Shown piece after piece: positions 54,925-63,356 of a stretch of 64,000 nucleotides of DNA. The stretch is from Actinomadura chibensis NBRC 106107 (GTDB lineage Bacteria > Actinomycetota > Actinomycetes > Streptosporangiales > Streptosporangiaceae): contig NZ_BCQP01000064.1 of NCBI RefSeq assembly GCF_001552135.1, positions 1 through 64,000 on the forward strand. Direction: 5' to 3'. The translations under genes and the position numbers were made by a program. The first letter of the stretch is position 1. Each line of letters begins with the position of its first letter. Under the pieces are notes generated by a model that saw only the letters and a program-made list of their open reading frames with translations, ran no database searches and had not been told where the DNA came from.

Positions 54925-56150
54925 TCGTGACCTTCGCGGAGCACTCGCTGCGCTTCAGCCTGCGGTTCCGGCCGGACGGGCAGGTCCGGCGCACGGCCGT
55001 GACGCGGCGCGGCGCCTGCTTCGACGAGCATCGCGGCGCCGGGGAGGTGCGCCACCGCTTCGCCGACGGCGACGCGCTGCTGCGCGCGCCGCGCCGCCGG
55101 TTCAGCGCCGAGACCGCCGAGACCGCCGCGCGGGTGCTGGAGCGCCCGCTGGCGCGGGTCGGGCCGCGGGCGGAGGCGGCCCTGCGCGAGCTGAGCCGGG
55201 ACGCGCGGGTCACGCTCGTCCTCAGCGGCCTGCACCAGCACGTCGCCGCGGGCGCCGAGGGCGGCGGCGGCACCGACGAGCGCAGGATGTGCGCGGTGGA
55301 GGCGGTCCTGGAGCAGGGGCTCGCCGAAGCGGCGCCCTGGGACCTCACCGGCCCGCTGACCTCCGCGCTGGCGGGCGCCGAGCGCATCGTGGACCGGCTC
55401 CGCGACCGCGCCGCCCGCCGCCGCGCCGACGCCGTCCCGGGACGCGCCGACGTGCTGCTGGCGCCGGGCCGGGCCGGGGCCTTCTTCCACGAGCTGGTCG
55501 GGCACCCGATGGAGGCCGACGTGCTGCGCTCGGGCGTCGTCTACCTGCGGCCCGGCGTCCGGCTGGGCCCGGAGTGGCTGACCGTCGCCGACGGCGCGGT
55601 GCGGGCGGCGGCGGGCTTCCGCGCGCGGATCGACGACGAGGGGAGCGCCTGCACCGAGGCCGTCCTCATCCGCCGGGGAGTCGTCGCGCGGGCCATGACC
55701 GACCGGGTCACGGCGGGATTCGACGCGCGGTTCCGGCCGACCGGCCACGGGCGCCGCCTCGACTACCGGCACCCGGCCATCCCCCGGATGACCCACACCT
55801 GCGCGTTCGCCGACGCGCCCGCCGAACCGCCGGACCGCGAGTGGATCGAGCCGTACGGCCTCCGGCCGGAGACGGTGAACCCGGCGACCGGCGACTTCTC
55901 CTTCCTCGCCCTCGCCCCGACGCTGCACCGCCCGGACGCGCCGCCGCTGCGGCTGCCCCGGCTCCGGCTCGCGGGCAACGCCCGCACCGCGCTCGCCGCC
56001 CTGCGGCCCGCCGACCCCACGGTCGTCGAGGACGCCCGGGCCCGGCGCGGCTGCGGCAAGCTCGGCCAGTTCCCCCTGCCGGTGACCTTCGCCAACGCCG
56101 GGATGGTGCTGCCCGCCGGGACGGTCTCGATCGAGGTGGCCGGGCCATGA
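54921..56150 (+). CDS. TldD-like zinc protease subunit
   Basis: 409 residues from GTG 54921. The zinc motif is clear: FFHELVGHPMEAD (HExxxH with downstream Glu). The TldD-specific IDDEGSACTEAVLIRRG and C-terminal GCGKLGQFPLPV follow. In RiPP pathways TldD/TldE heterodimers trim leader or scaffold residues, so release of the modified C-terminal unit is the likely role. The partner subunit is the next gene (ATGA overlap). Confidence 0.85.
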   Translation: MIVTFAEHSLRFSLRFRPDGQVRRTAVTRRGACFDEHRGAGEVRHRFADGDALLRAPRRRFSAETAETAARVLERPLARVGPRAEAALRELSRDARVTLVLSGLHQHVAAGAEGGGGTDERRMCAVEAVLEQGLAEAAPWDLTGPLTSALAGAERIVDRLRDRAARRRADAVPGRADVLLAPGRAGAFFHELVGHPMEADVLRSGVVYLRPGVRLGPEWLTVADGAVRAAAGFRARIDDEGSACTEAVLIRRGVVARAMTDRVTAGFDARFRPTGHGRRLDYRHPAIPRMTHTCAFADAPAEPPDREWIEPYGLRPETVNPATGDFSFLALAPTLHRPDAPPLRLPRLRLAGNARTALAALRPADPTVVEDARARRGCGKLGQFPLPVTFANAGMVLPAGTVSIEVAGP

Positions 56151-57229
56151 GCGACGAACTCGTCGTCCTCGCGCGGGGCACGCTGAGCCCGGGCCCCGGC
56201 GGGCCGAACCTGCGGCTGTCCGCCGACCAGGTGTCGGTGACCCGCGACGGCGCGGGCGCGGTCCGCGCGTCCCGGCGTTCGTGCGAGGACGGCGGGGACA
56301 CAGCGGTCGACACGGCGGTGGACGCGGCCCGCGGCCTGCTCGCCGCCGCCGTGTCCGCGCTCGCCCGGGCGCCGGTCCAGAGCGTGCTCGCCGAGGTGCG
56401 GGACCTGCCCGGACGCGGGTGGCGGCAGCTCCGCGTCCTCGCGCGGATCGAGACCTCCCTCGGCCCCCTGTTCACCGGGCTCGCCGCCCCGTGCGGCGCG
56501 GTCGCCGCCGGTCGCGGGCCGGACGTGCCGGGCGGCCTGGCCGTCCCGCCGTACGACGTGCGCCCCGGCGAACCGCCGCACGGGTGGCGGGCGCTCCCCC
56601 TGGTGATGCGCCCGGCGGTGGCGGCGGTCCCGGCCGCGGGCACCGCGCTGCTGCTCGCGTCCCGCGCGGCGCGCGCCCGGACGGACCGCCTCGACGGCCG
56701 CCGCCTCCTGGGCACGCTGACCCTGACCGACCTGCCCTCGGCGCATCCCGAGGCGGCCGCCGACGACGCGGGCCACCCCGCCGACGCGATCCGGCTGGTC
56801 GAGGAGGGCGTGCTCGCGCCGCTCCGGATCGAGGCGGCGTCCGGCGCGCCGCGCGGCCGCGCCGTGTGGGACCACGACCGGCAGGCCCTGCACCCGGCCC
56901 CGCAGACCCGGCTCCGGCTGGCGGCCCCGCGCGCTCCCGTGCCGGACGCCTCGCTCGAACTCCGGTGGCCGATCGAGAGCCTGCGGCGCTACGACCCCGA
57001 CGGCCTCCTCTCGCTGATCTGCGTCGCCCGCGCCTCCGACCGGCCCGAGCGGTGCTTCGCCGTCCGGCTGCGCGCCCGCCCGCAGACCCTCCTGCGGACG
57101 GTCCGGGGCGCGGTCGCGGACGCCAAGCCGGTCGCCTGCGCCGACGCCCACGTCACCACACCGCCGCTGCTGCTGCCCACCGCCCGCGAGCTCGCGGCGA
57201 AAGGAAGGTGCGCCGTTGAAACGCTCTGA
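56147..57229 (+). CDS. TldE/PmbA-like protease partner
   Basis: 360 residues. The order of segments follows TldE/PmbA but without HExxH: PAAGTALLLASRAARARTD near the catalytic-side helix, and RLVEEGVLAPLRIEA and RLRLAAPRAPV later on. Together with the TldD-like subunit it would form the heterodimeric protease. The stop lies 14 bp after the next gene's TTG start. Family assignment is moderate because TldE sequences are diverse. Confidence 0.65.
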   Translation: MSDELVVLARGTLSPGPGGPNLRLSADQVSVTRDGAGAVRASRRSCEDGGDTAVDTAVDAARGLLAAAVSALARAPVQSVLAEVRDLPGRGWRQLRVLARIETSLGPLFTGLAAPCGAVAAGRGPDVPGGLAVPPYDVRPGEPPHGWRALPLVMRPAVAAVPAAGTALLLASRAARARTDRLDGRRLLGTLTLTDLPSAHPEAAADDAGHPADAIRLVEEGVLAPLRIEAASGAPRGRAVWDHDRQALHPAPQTRLRLAAPRAPVPDASLELRWPIESLRRYDPDGLLSLICVARASDRPERCFAVRLRARPQTLLRTVRGAVADAKPVACADAHVTTPPLLLPTARELAAKGRCAVETL

Positions 57230-58319
57230 CTTCGCGCTGGTGGGAGGCGGCATCGTCGGCGCCTGCCTGGCGGAGGAACTCGCCGCGACCGGCGCCGCGG
57301 TGACCGTCCTCGACGCGGGCCCGGCGCCCGGCCACGCCACCTCCCGCGCCGCCGGACCGGCCGCGCCCGCACCGCGGTACGCCGCCGACCACGTCTTCCA
57401 CGGCTGGCTCCGGCAGGCCGCGCACAGCCTCCGGGACGACGTCGACCGGCTGGAACCCGTCCACCACCGGTTCAGCGCCCCCCAGCCGATCCTGCACGCG
57501 CTCCGGCCGGAGGACGCCGACCGGCTGTCCCCGCACCTGCCCGCGGCGGACACGGCGGCCCAGTGGATCTCACCCGCCCAGGCGGCGGACCTGGCGCCCG
57601 ACCTCCGCCTGCCCGACGACCGGCGCTACCTGCTGGAGAAGGCGGCCCTGGCGGTGGACGGCGCGCGCTACCTCGCGGCCGTCCGGGCGGGCTGCGCCCG
57701 GCTCGGCGTGGACTGGCGGCAGGACACCACGGTCCGGGACGTCCTCAACACCGGCGACGGCGTCGAGCTCGCGACGACCGGCGGCCCCGTCCGCACCGAC
57801 ATCGCGATCATCACCGCGGGAGCGTGGTCCGGGGCGGCGGAGCTGACCGGCCGCTCCGTCCACGTGCGGCCGCGGCGCGAGCAGCTCGTCACGCTCACCG
57901 CCGGATCGGTCCCCTCGGTGATCCTCTCCGCGGCCCACCGCCTCACCCCCGGAGTCACCGGGGACGTGATCGCGGCGACCGGCGCCGACACCGGCGCCGA
58001 CGAGGCCGCAGGGTTCGACGACCGGTGCGACGTCGCCGGGATCACCGCACTGCTGCGGTTCGCCGCCGCGGCCATGCCCGCCCTCGCCCGGGCCGCCCCG
58101 GCCGACCTGCGGTGCGGGCTGAGCCCCGCACCGGCGAGCGGCCGGCCCCTGATCGGCCGCGTGCCCGGGCACCAGCGCCTCTGGCTCGCGACCGGGCACG
58201 CCGGGCACGGGCTCCTGACGGCCCGGCACACCGCGCGAGGACTGACCACCGCGCTCACCAAAGGACAGTGGGACACCGTCCCCCGCATGATGTGCCCGAC
58301 CCGGGCGCTGGAGGGATGA
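57216..58319 (+). CDS. FAD-dependent amino-acid oxidase-like enzyme
   Basis: 367 residues from TTG 57216; the AAGGAAGG ribosome site 7 nt upstream supports this start. The FAD-binding GGGIVG Rossmann motif (LVGGGIVGACLAEEL) opens the protein, and GHAGHGLLTARHT near the C-terminus is typical of DAO/glycine-oxidase-family flavoenzymes. In pearlin pathways such oxidases act on the added amino acid. The substrate here is unknown. Confidence 0.85.
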   Translation: MKRSDFALVGGGIVGACLAEELAATGAAVTVLDAGPAPGHATSRAAGPAAPAPRYAADHVFHGWLRQAAHSLRDDVDRLEPVHHRFSAPQPILHALRPEDADRLSPHLPAADTAAQWISPAQAADLAPDLRLPDDRRYLLEKAALAVDGARYLAAVRAGCARLGVDWRQDTTVRDVLNTGDGVELATTGGPVRTDIAIITAGAWSGAAELTGRSVHVRPRREQLVTLTAGSVPSVILSAAHRLTPGVTGDVIAATGADTGADEAAGFDDRCDVAGITALLRFAAAAMPALARAAPADLRCGLSPAPASGRPLIGRVPGHQRLWLATGHAGHGLLTARHTARGLTTALTKGQWDTVPRMMCPTRALEG

Positions 58320-58321
58320 GC

Positions 58322-58999
58322 ATGCGCATCGACCACGTGATGATCGGCGCGCGCCGCGTCGAACCCGTGCGGGAGATGCTCCGCGCGCGCCACGGGCTCG
58401 GCCTCGTCCTCGGCGGGCGGCTGCACAACGGCACCACCTGCTGGATCGTCCCGTTCGACACGCCGGACGCGCAGTACATCGAGGTGGTCGTCCCGCACGA
58501 CGAGGCCGCCATGGACCGCACCGGACGGCGCGAGGCGTTCATGGACCGCACCGCCGCCGGTCCCGCCTTCCTGGGCTGGGTCGTCCAGGTCGACGACATC
58601 CAGCGGACGGCGGAGCGGATCGGCGGGCTGCTCGGCGGGGACGCCGGGCTGCGCCGCGGGGAGTCCGTCCGCGCGGACGGGCAGCGCCTGCCCTGGACGG
58701 AGGCGGGCTTCGCCGCGGCGTGGCGGCGGCCGTCCCGCCCCTTCTTCCTGGAGTGGGGCGACTGGCCGGGCCGCCGCGCCCGGGTGTCCCGCGAACTGTC
58801 CGCCGCCGCCCACGAGCGCACGCCCACGGCGTTCTCCTCGATCACGGTGGGCGGCCGCGACGACCTGTCCGACTGGCTCGGCGGCGCCGCCCTTCCCGTC
58901 GAGGTCGACCCGGCCGCGCCGGACGGCGTGCGCGAGGTCGCGTTCACCGTCCGCGACGGTGCGGGCGGCCGCGGCGAGGCGACCCTGAGACTGCCATGA
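58322..58999 (+). CDS. VOC (glyoxalase-like) family protein
   Basis: 225 residues from ATG 58322 (GGAGGG is 6 nt upstream; ATG 58316 overlaps the stop but lacks spacing). Two beta-alpha-beta-beta-beta modules can be seen (MRIDHVMIGARRVEPVREML; TAFSSITVGGRDDLSDWL). Metal ligands are not obvious, so it may bind substrate or catalyse a ring or rearrangement step. It sits between the oxidase and FMN reductase. Confidence 0.7.
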   Translation: MRIDHVMIGARRVEPVREMLRARHGLGLVLGGRLHNGTTCWIVPFDTPDAQYIEVVVPHDEAAMDRTGRREAFMDRTAAGPAFLGWVVQVDDIQRTAERIGGLLGGDAGLRRGESVRADGQRLPWTEAGFAAAWRRPSRPFFLEWGDWPGRRARVSRELSAAAHERTPTAFSSITVGGRDDLSDWLGGAALPVEVDPAAPDGVREVAFTVRDGAGGRGEATLRLP

Positions 59000-59016
59000 C
59001 CCAGACAGGAGCCCGC

Positions 59017-59622
59017 ATGAACGTGGCACCGGAAATCATCTTCCTCAGCGGATCCCTCAGCGAGGACTCGAAGACCCGCCTCATCGCCGACTGGTGCGCC
59101 GGCCAGTGCGTGGGGCGCGGAGCCCTGACCCACGTCTTCCTCGGCACGGACCTGGAGTTCCCGTTCTACCGTCCCGGCGCCGCGGCACGCGACCGGCCCG
59201 AGATCCGGGACTACCTCCGGGCGATGGAACGGGCGGACGCGGTCGTCCTCGTGTCGCCCGCCTATCACGGCGGCGTCTCCGGCCTGCTGAAGAACGCGAT
59301 CGACTACGTCAACGAACTGGCCGACGCCGACCGCCCGCTCCTGGACGGCCGGGCGATCGGCTGCATCGCCGTGGCGCGCGGCGAGCAGGGCGCGACGAGC
59401 ACCCTCGCGATGCTGCGGACGATCGGCCACGCGCTCCGCGGCTGGCCCACCCCGCTCGGTGTCGCCCTCTCCAACGAGCAGGCGCACACCGACAGCGGCG
59501 GCGCACCCGTGGTCGAGCGCACCCGCGCCCAGCTCAAGGTGATGCTGGGCCAGGTCATCTCGCACTCCCGCATCACCGCCCGCAGACGGGCCAGCCGAAC
59601 CCCGGCGGGCACCCGCCGATGA
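59017..59622 (+). CDS. NAD(P)H-dependent FMN reductase
   Basis: 201 residues from ATG 59017 (AGGAG 5 nt upstream; ATG 58996 overlaps the previous stop and is less likely). Flavodoxin-like: IIFLSGSLSEDSKTR at the start, and the signature SPAYHGGVSGLLKNAIDYVNEL-type motif (SPAYHGGVSGLLKNAIDY) in the middle. It would supply reduced FMN or reduce a pathway intermediate. Confidence 0.85.
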   Translation: MNVAPEIIFLSGSLSEDSKTRLIADWCAGQCVGRGALTHVFLGTDLEFPFYRPGAAARDRPEIRDYLRAMERADAVVLVSPAYHGGVSGLLKNAIDYVNELADADRPLLDGRAIGCIAVARGEQGATSTLAMLRTIGHALRGWPTPLGVALSNEQAHTDSGGAPVVERTRAQLKVMLGQVISHSRITARRRASRTPAGTRR

Positions 59623-59666
59623 CGTCCGCGAGGCATCACCGACCAGTCTCGGAAGGAGTCGGCTCA

Positions 59667-60764
59667 ATGCGTGAGCAGGAACGGGTCCAGGGCCAGACGC
59701 TCCCCCAGTCCGTCACTCCCAACGGCGCGTGGGGAGACGCCGAACTGAGGCGCCGGGCGGACCTGGCGCTCCCGATGGCCATCCGCGTCGCGGCGACCCT
59801 GCGGCTGGCCGATCACATCGCCGACGGCGGAAGCCCGGCGGGCGAACTCGCCGACCGTTTGCGGGTCGATCCCGATGCGCTCGAACGACTCCTGCGCTAC
59901 CTGGCGACCGAGGGCATCCTCGCCGAGGACGCTTCCGGCCGCTACCGGCTCACACCCTTGGGGAGACCCTTGCGGGAGACGCATCCGCAAAGCGTGCGCA
60001 GGGTCCTGGACATAGAAGGCGCTTTGGGGAGGGCCGAACTCACCTTCGTGGAACTGCTGCACACCGTCCGCACCGGCCGGGCCGCCTACGCCGCACGCTA
60101 CGGCCGCCCGCACTGGCAGGACATGGAGGAGAACCCCGAACTGGCAGCCGGGTTCGACGCCTTGATGTCCACCCGGATGACCGCGTGCCTGCCCGCGATC
60201 ATCCGGGCGCTGGACTGGGGAGCGCTGGGCCACGTGGTCGACGTCGGCGGCGGTGACGGCCGCCTCCTCGCCACCCTGCTGGCGGAGTTCCCGCTCCTGC
60301 GAGGCACGCTCGTCGAACGGCCCGGACCGGCGGCCGCCGCCCGGGCCTTCCTGGCGAAGACCGGCGCGGCCGACCGGTCCCAGGTGACGGAAGGCGACTT
60401 CTTCGGCCCGCTGCCACCGGGCGCGGGTGGCTACCTGCTGGTGAACGTCCTGCACAACTGGGACGACCCGGCCTGCCTGGCGATCCTGCGCCGATGCCGC
60501 GAGGCGGCGGGCGGCTCGGGCCGGGTCTTCGTGATCGAGCACCTCCGCACCGCGGGCAGCGCGCCCAGAGCCGCCCTGGACCTGCGCATGCTGCTCCTGT
60601 TCGGCGGAAGCCAACGCAGCCTCCCGGAGATCGCCGCCCTCGCGGCGTCCACCGGACTCGACCTCCACGGCGTCCGCCCCGCCGAAGAACTGACCGTCCT
60701 GGAATTCCGTCCCGCCGCCGTCGAACCGGAACTCACCCGGGGAGCCGAAAGTCCTCGGACTTGA
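59667..60764 (+). CDS. SAM-dependent O-methyltransferase
   Basis: 365 residues from ATG 59667, with GGAAGGAG 8 nt upstream. The N-terminus is a winged-helix dimerisation domain (PMAIRVAATLRLADHIADGG; LADRLRVDPDALERLLRYL). The SAM site reads VVDVGGGDGRLLATLL, then LVNVLHNWDDP and FVIEHLR, as in small-molecule O-methyltransferases (PF00891 type). It ends the cluster and overlaps the P-loop kinase gene convergently by 32 bp. Confidence 0.9.
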   Translation: MREQERVQGQTLPQSVTPNGAWGDAELRRRADLALPMAIRVAATLRLADHIADGGSPAGELADRLRVDPDALERLLRYLATEGILAEDASGRYRLTPLGRPLRETHPQSVRRVLDIEGALGRAELTFVELLHTVRTGRAAYAARYGRPHWQDMEENPELAAGFDALMSTRMTACLPAIIRALDWGALGHVVDVGGGDGRLLATLLAEFPLLRGTLVERPGPAAAARAFLAKTGAADRSQVTEGDFFGPLPPGAGGYLLVNVLHNWDDPACLAILRRCREAAGGSGRVFVIEHLRTAGSAPRAALDLRMLLLFGGSQRSLPEIAALAASTGLDLHGVRPAEELTVLEFRPAAVEPELTRGAESPRT

Positions 60765-61278
60765 GCGCGTGGCGCACCGCCTCAAGGGTCTCGTCCGGGG
60801 ACTGGCCGCCGGTGTCCAGGACGTGCCGCTCCAGGTCCGCCAGGTCGGCGAACTGGTCCCACATCGCCAGGACCGGTTCCTCGGCGGTCAGCGCGTCCGG
60901 GCCAGTGCGGGCCTGGGCGCGGGCCAGGGTCGTCTCCCGCGCGGGCCGCAGGACGATGTAGTGCATCGGCGTCGCGGGGTCGTCCCGCTGGGCGCGCTGG
61001 AAGTGGTGCAGCATCCAGGGCCCGATGATCCCGTCCACGACCACGGTGTAGCCGCCCTCGGCGTAAGTCAGGGCGGCCAGGGCGATCACGCGCAGGACGG
61101 TCTGGTTCTGCCGGTCGGACTCGGGCAGGTACGGCGGGACCGCACCGGCCGCGATGAAGTGCCAGAAGTCGTCGGTGTGCAGGTGGACCGACTTCTCGAA
61201 CCCGGCCGCCAGCGCCGCGGCGGTGGTGGACTTGCCCGCGCCCGGCGGTCCGGTCAGGATGACGACGTCGCCTCGCAT
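60733..61278 (-). CDS. P-loop kinase-like protein
   Basis: 181 residues. ILTGPPGAGKSTTAAALA is a Walker A motif, and HTDDFWHFI a DD-type kinase motif; the fold is like zeta toxin/chloramphenicol phosphotransferase or small nucleotide kinases. Substrate is unknown. It is outside the biosynthetic operon and transcribed toward it, with the 3' ends overlapping by 32 bp. Confidence 0.75.
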   Translation of the reverse strand: MRGDVVILTGPPGAGKSTTAAALAAGFEKSVHLHTDDFWHFIAAGAVPPYLPESDRQNQTVLRVIALAALTYAEGGYTVVVDGIIGPWMLHHFQRAQRDDPATPMHYIVLRPARETTLARAQARTGPDALTAEEPVLAMWDQFADLADLERHVLDTGGQSPDETLEAVRHALKSEDFRLPG

Positions 61279-61315
61279 GCTCCCGACGCTACAGATGCGG
61301 TCCGCGAATCGGCCG

Positions 61316-61939
61316 TCAGGGCTTCCGCTCGACGATGACCCCGCAGGCGCTGCGGCCGCCCGAGTCGCCCGCCTTCAGGGTGTCGGCGTCCGGGCCCTTC
61401 TTGCCGCCGGACTCGTACCGCTCCGGAATGTTGCCGTGGTTGTCGGCCAGCGCGTGGACCACGATCGCGCTGCCGTCGGCGTCCAGCAGGTCCTCGGTCC
61501 GGACCCGGTCGGTGAACGTCTCCGCCTCTCCGCGCCCGTCCTGCCCGATCAGCAGGTTCGGCAGGTCGCCCGCGTGCGCCCCGTGGCTGTGCGTCCCGCC
61601 GAGGTCCAGGTGCGGACCGGCGGTGAAGAACGGGCTGACCTTGCCGGTGTTGGGGTCGACGGCCCCCGGGTCGCACTTGCCGGTCGCGTGGATGTGGAAA
61701 CCGTGGAAACCAGGGGGCAGGCCCCACACCTGGACCGACACCCGCTGGCGTCCCGAGTCGGCGCCCGTCACGGTCAGCTTCCCCACCTCCTTGCCCTGGA
61801 CGTCCAGCACCTGCGCGGTCAGGTCCTGCCGTCCTTGACCGGTGGCCGCCTGGACGGCCGCCGAGACCGCCACGACCCCCGCCGCGCCCCCGATCGTGGC
61901 CACGATCGCCAGGTGCGCGACCGAAACGACTCTGTTCAT
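61316..61939 (-). CDS. sodC: Secreted Cu/Zn superoxide dismutase
   Basis: 207 residues from ATG 61939 (AAGGAG upstream). An N-terminal signal/anchor helix (AHLAIVATIGGAAGVVAVSA) is followed by the SOD barrel: metal ligands in FHGFHIH, GGTHSHGAHAGDLPN and VVHALADNHG, and RSACGVI at the end with the catalytic Arg. It would remove extracellular superoxide. The two active-site cysteines can be seen (GKCDP; SACG). Confidence 0.9.
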   Translation of the reverse strand: MNRVVSVAHLAIVATIGGAAGVVAVSAAVQAATGQGRQDLTAQVLDVQGKEVGKLTVTGADSGRQRVSVQVWGLPPGFHGFHIHATGKCDPGAVDPNTGKVSPFFTAGPHLDLGGTHSHGAHAGDLPNLLIGQDGRGEAETFTDRVRTEDLLDADGSAIVVHALADNHGNIPERYESGGKKGPDADTLKAGDSGGRSACGVIVERKP

Positions 61940-62133
61940 TTCCGTCTCCTTCGAGGAGTTGGGACGGCCTTCTCCACCGCATGCCTTGCTACTGGCACCG
62001 CACAGGGACATCAACGGCCCGCCGGGAATCCGGCAGCCCTCGAAAAGACCCTGTCACCCAGAGCCAACCGACCACCCGCACGCCCGGCCGCTCTCCGAAC
62101 CTTTTACGCGCAGGTCAGGACAACGGGGACCGT

Positions 62134-62139
62134 TACACT
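62134..62139 (+). promoter_or_regulatory. Candidate -10 element for a leaderless mRNA
   Basis: TACACT ends 6 bp before the GTG of the lipoprotein gene, so transcription would start at or next to the start codon. No ribosome site is visible. A -35 element is not clear. Confidence 0.4.
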
Positions 62140-62145
62140 CCCGCC

Positions 62146-62781
62146 GTGAGTCCCAAGAAACACCTGCCCGCCTCGATCGCGGGCATCGTCGTGGTCTTCG
62201 CCCTCTTCGCGGGGTGCGTGGCGAGCGGAGGCAAGAAGTCGTCGGAAGCGGACGCGGACGCGGAGGCCCTGACGACGCCCACCGCGACGCCCGCCTCGCC
62301 GAAGCCCGGACCGCCCTCGAAGGCCCTCGGCTACACCGTGACCTCCGTGAAGGGGAAACGGGAGGGCGGCCGCAACTGCGTGATCGCGCGCGTGAAGATA
62401 GCCAACCACGGGCGCACCCGTGTCGAGTTCGGACGGTACTCCCGCTTCCCCTCCCCTTTCACGCTCGTGAGCGCCACGGGCCGCGAAATCCGTTCGGCCA
62501 AGCGGACCCTGGTCATTGATTGGGGCGTCCTTCCCGGTGGGGAGGACACGGGCAGCATCAGTTTCTGCGCGTCCGGGATCGCCAACGGCGACAGGGTGAC
62601 CCTCCATCAGGGCAGAAAGAGATGGAAGGTTCGAATTCCGGAACCCAAGCCCAAGCACACGGTCAAACCCCCGCCAGCGCCGTCGAAACAACGCGGCGGG
62701 CACCAAGGCGGGGGCGCCTATCCCGGTTACACGGGGCCGCGCTGCTATGCGCCCGGCGGAAAGACCTGGCGTCCCTGCTGA
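62146..62781 (+). CDS. Putative secreted lipoprotein
   Basis: 211 residues from GTG 62146. A signal peptide with lipobox-like FALFAGC (Cys about residue 25) precedes a Ser/Ala/Pro-rich linker and a beta-rich domain (GYTVTSVKGKREGGRN, then VSATGREIRSAK), which resembles DUF4352-type immunoglobulin-like domains. The tail is Pro/Gly-rich and ends CYAPGGKTWRPC. Function unknown. Confidence 0.7.
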   Translation: MSPKKHLPASIAGIVVVFALFAGCVASGGKKSSEADADAEALTTPTATPASPKPGPPSKALGYTVTSVKGKREGGRNCVIARVKIANHGRTRVEFGRYSRFPSPFTLVSATGREIRSAKRTLVIDWGVLPGGEDTGSISFCASGIANGDRVTLHQGRKRWKVRIPEPKPKHTVKPPPAPSKQRGGHQGGGAYPGYTGPRCYAPGGKTWRPC

Positions 62782-62846
62782 GGCTGCGAAGTGCTTCCCT
62801 CACCTCGGCGCGCGGTGACCGGGCAGGGGGGCGATACGCTGAGCGG

Positions 62847-63356
62847 GTGGGTGGCAAGGAGAGGTCCAATGACGGCGCGAGGCCGGGGCAGGCCACCCCC
62901 TCACTGGCGGCGCTGGACAGCACGGACCGCGAGATCCTCCGGATCCTCCAGAAGGACGGGCGCACGTCGAACTCCGCGATCGCGCGGCAGCTCGGGATCA
63001 CGGAGACGACCGTGCGCAAGCGCATCGCGGCGATGCGCGACCGGGACCTCATGGAGATCGTCGCGGTGCCGACGCCGCGGCTGGCCGGATACAACATCTC
63101 GGCGATCATCGGGCTCTCGGTGAGCCTCCCGCACCTGCGCGAGGTGAGCCAGGCGCTGGTCGGGGCGCCGGAGGTCCGCTACTGCGGGCTGTCCACGGGG
63201 CGCTTCGACGTGATGATCGAGGCGTTCTTCTACGACAAGGAGCACCTGCTCCGGTTCACCACCGACGTGCTCGGCGGGCTGCCGGGCATCACCGCCGTGG
63301 AGACCTCGCTCATCCTCAAGATCGAGAAGTTCTCCTACGAGTGGGAGCTCGGCTGA
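62847..63356 (+). CDS. Lrp/AsnC-family transcriptional regulator
   Basis: 169 residues from GTG 62847. The N-terminal HTH is clear (LDSTDREILRILQKDGRTSN; IARQLGITETTVRKRIAAM) and a RAM/ligand-binding domain follows (IIGLSVSLPHLREVSQALVG; YCGLSTGRFDVMIEAF). A TACGCT -10-like element at 62835-62840 ends 6 bp before the GTG, which suggests leaderless translation. Amino-acid or metabolic regulation is expected; target unknown. Overlaps the C26-hydrolase gene convergently by 22 bp. Confidence 0.9.
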   Translation: MGGKERSNDGARPGQATPSLAALDSTDREILRILQKDGRTSNSAIARQLGITETTVRKRIAAMRDRDLMEIVAVPTPRLAGYNISAIIGLSVSLPHLREVSQALVGAPEVRYCGLSTGRFDVMIEAFFYDKEHLLRFTTDVLGGLPGITAVETSLILKIEKFSYEWELG

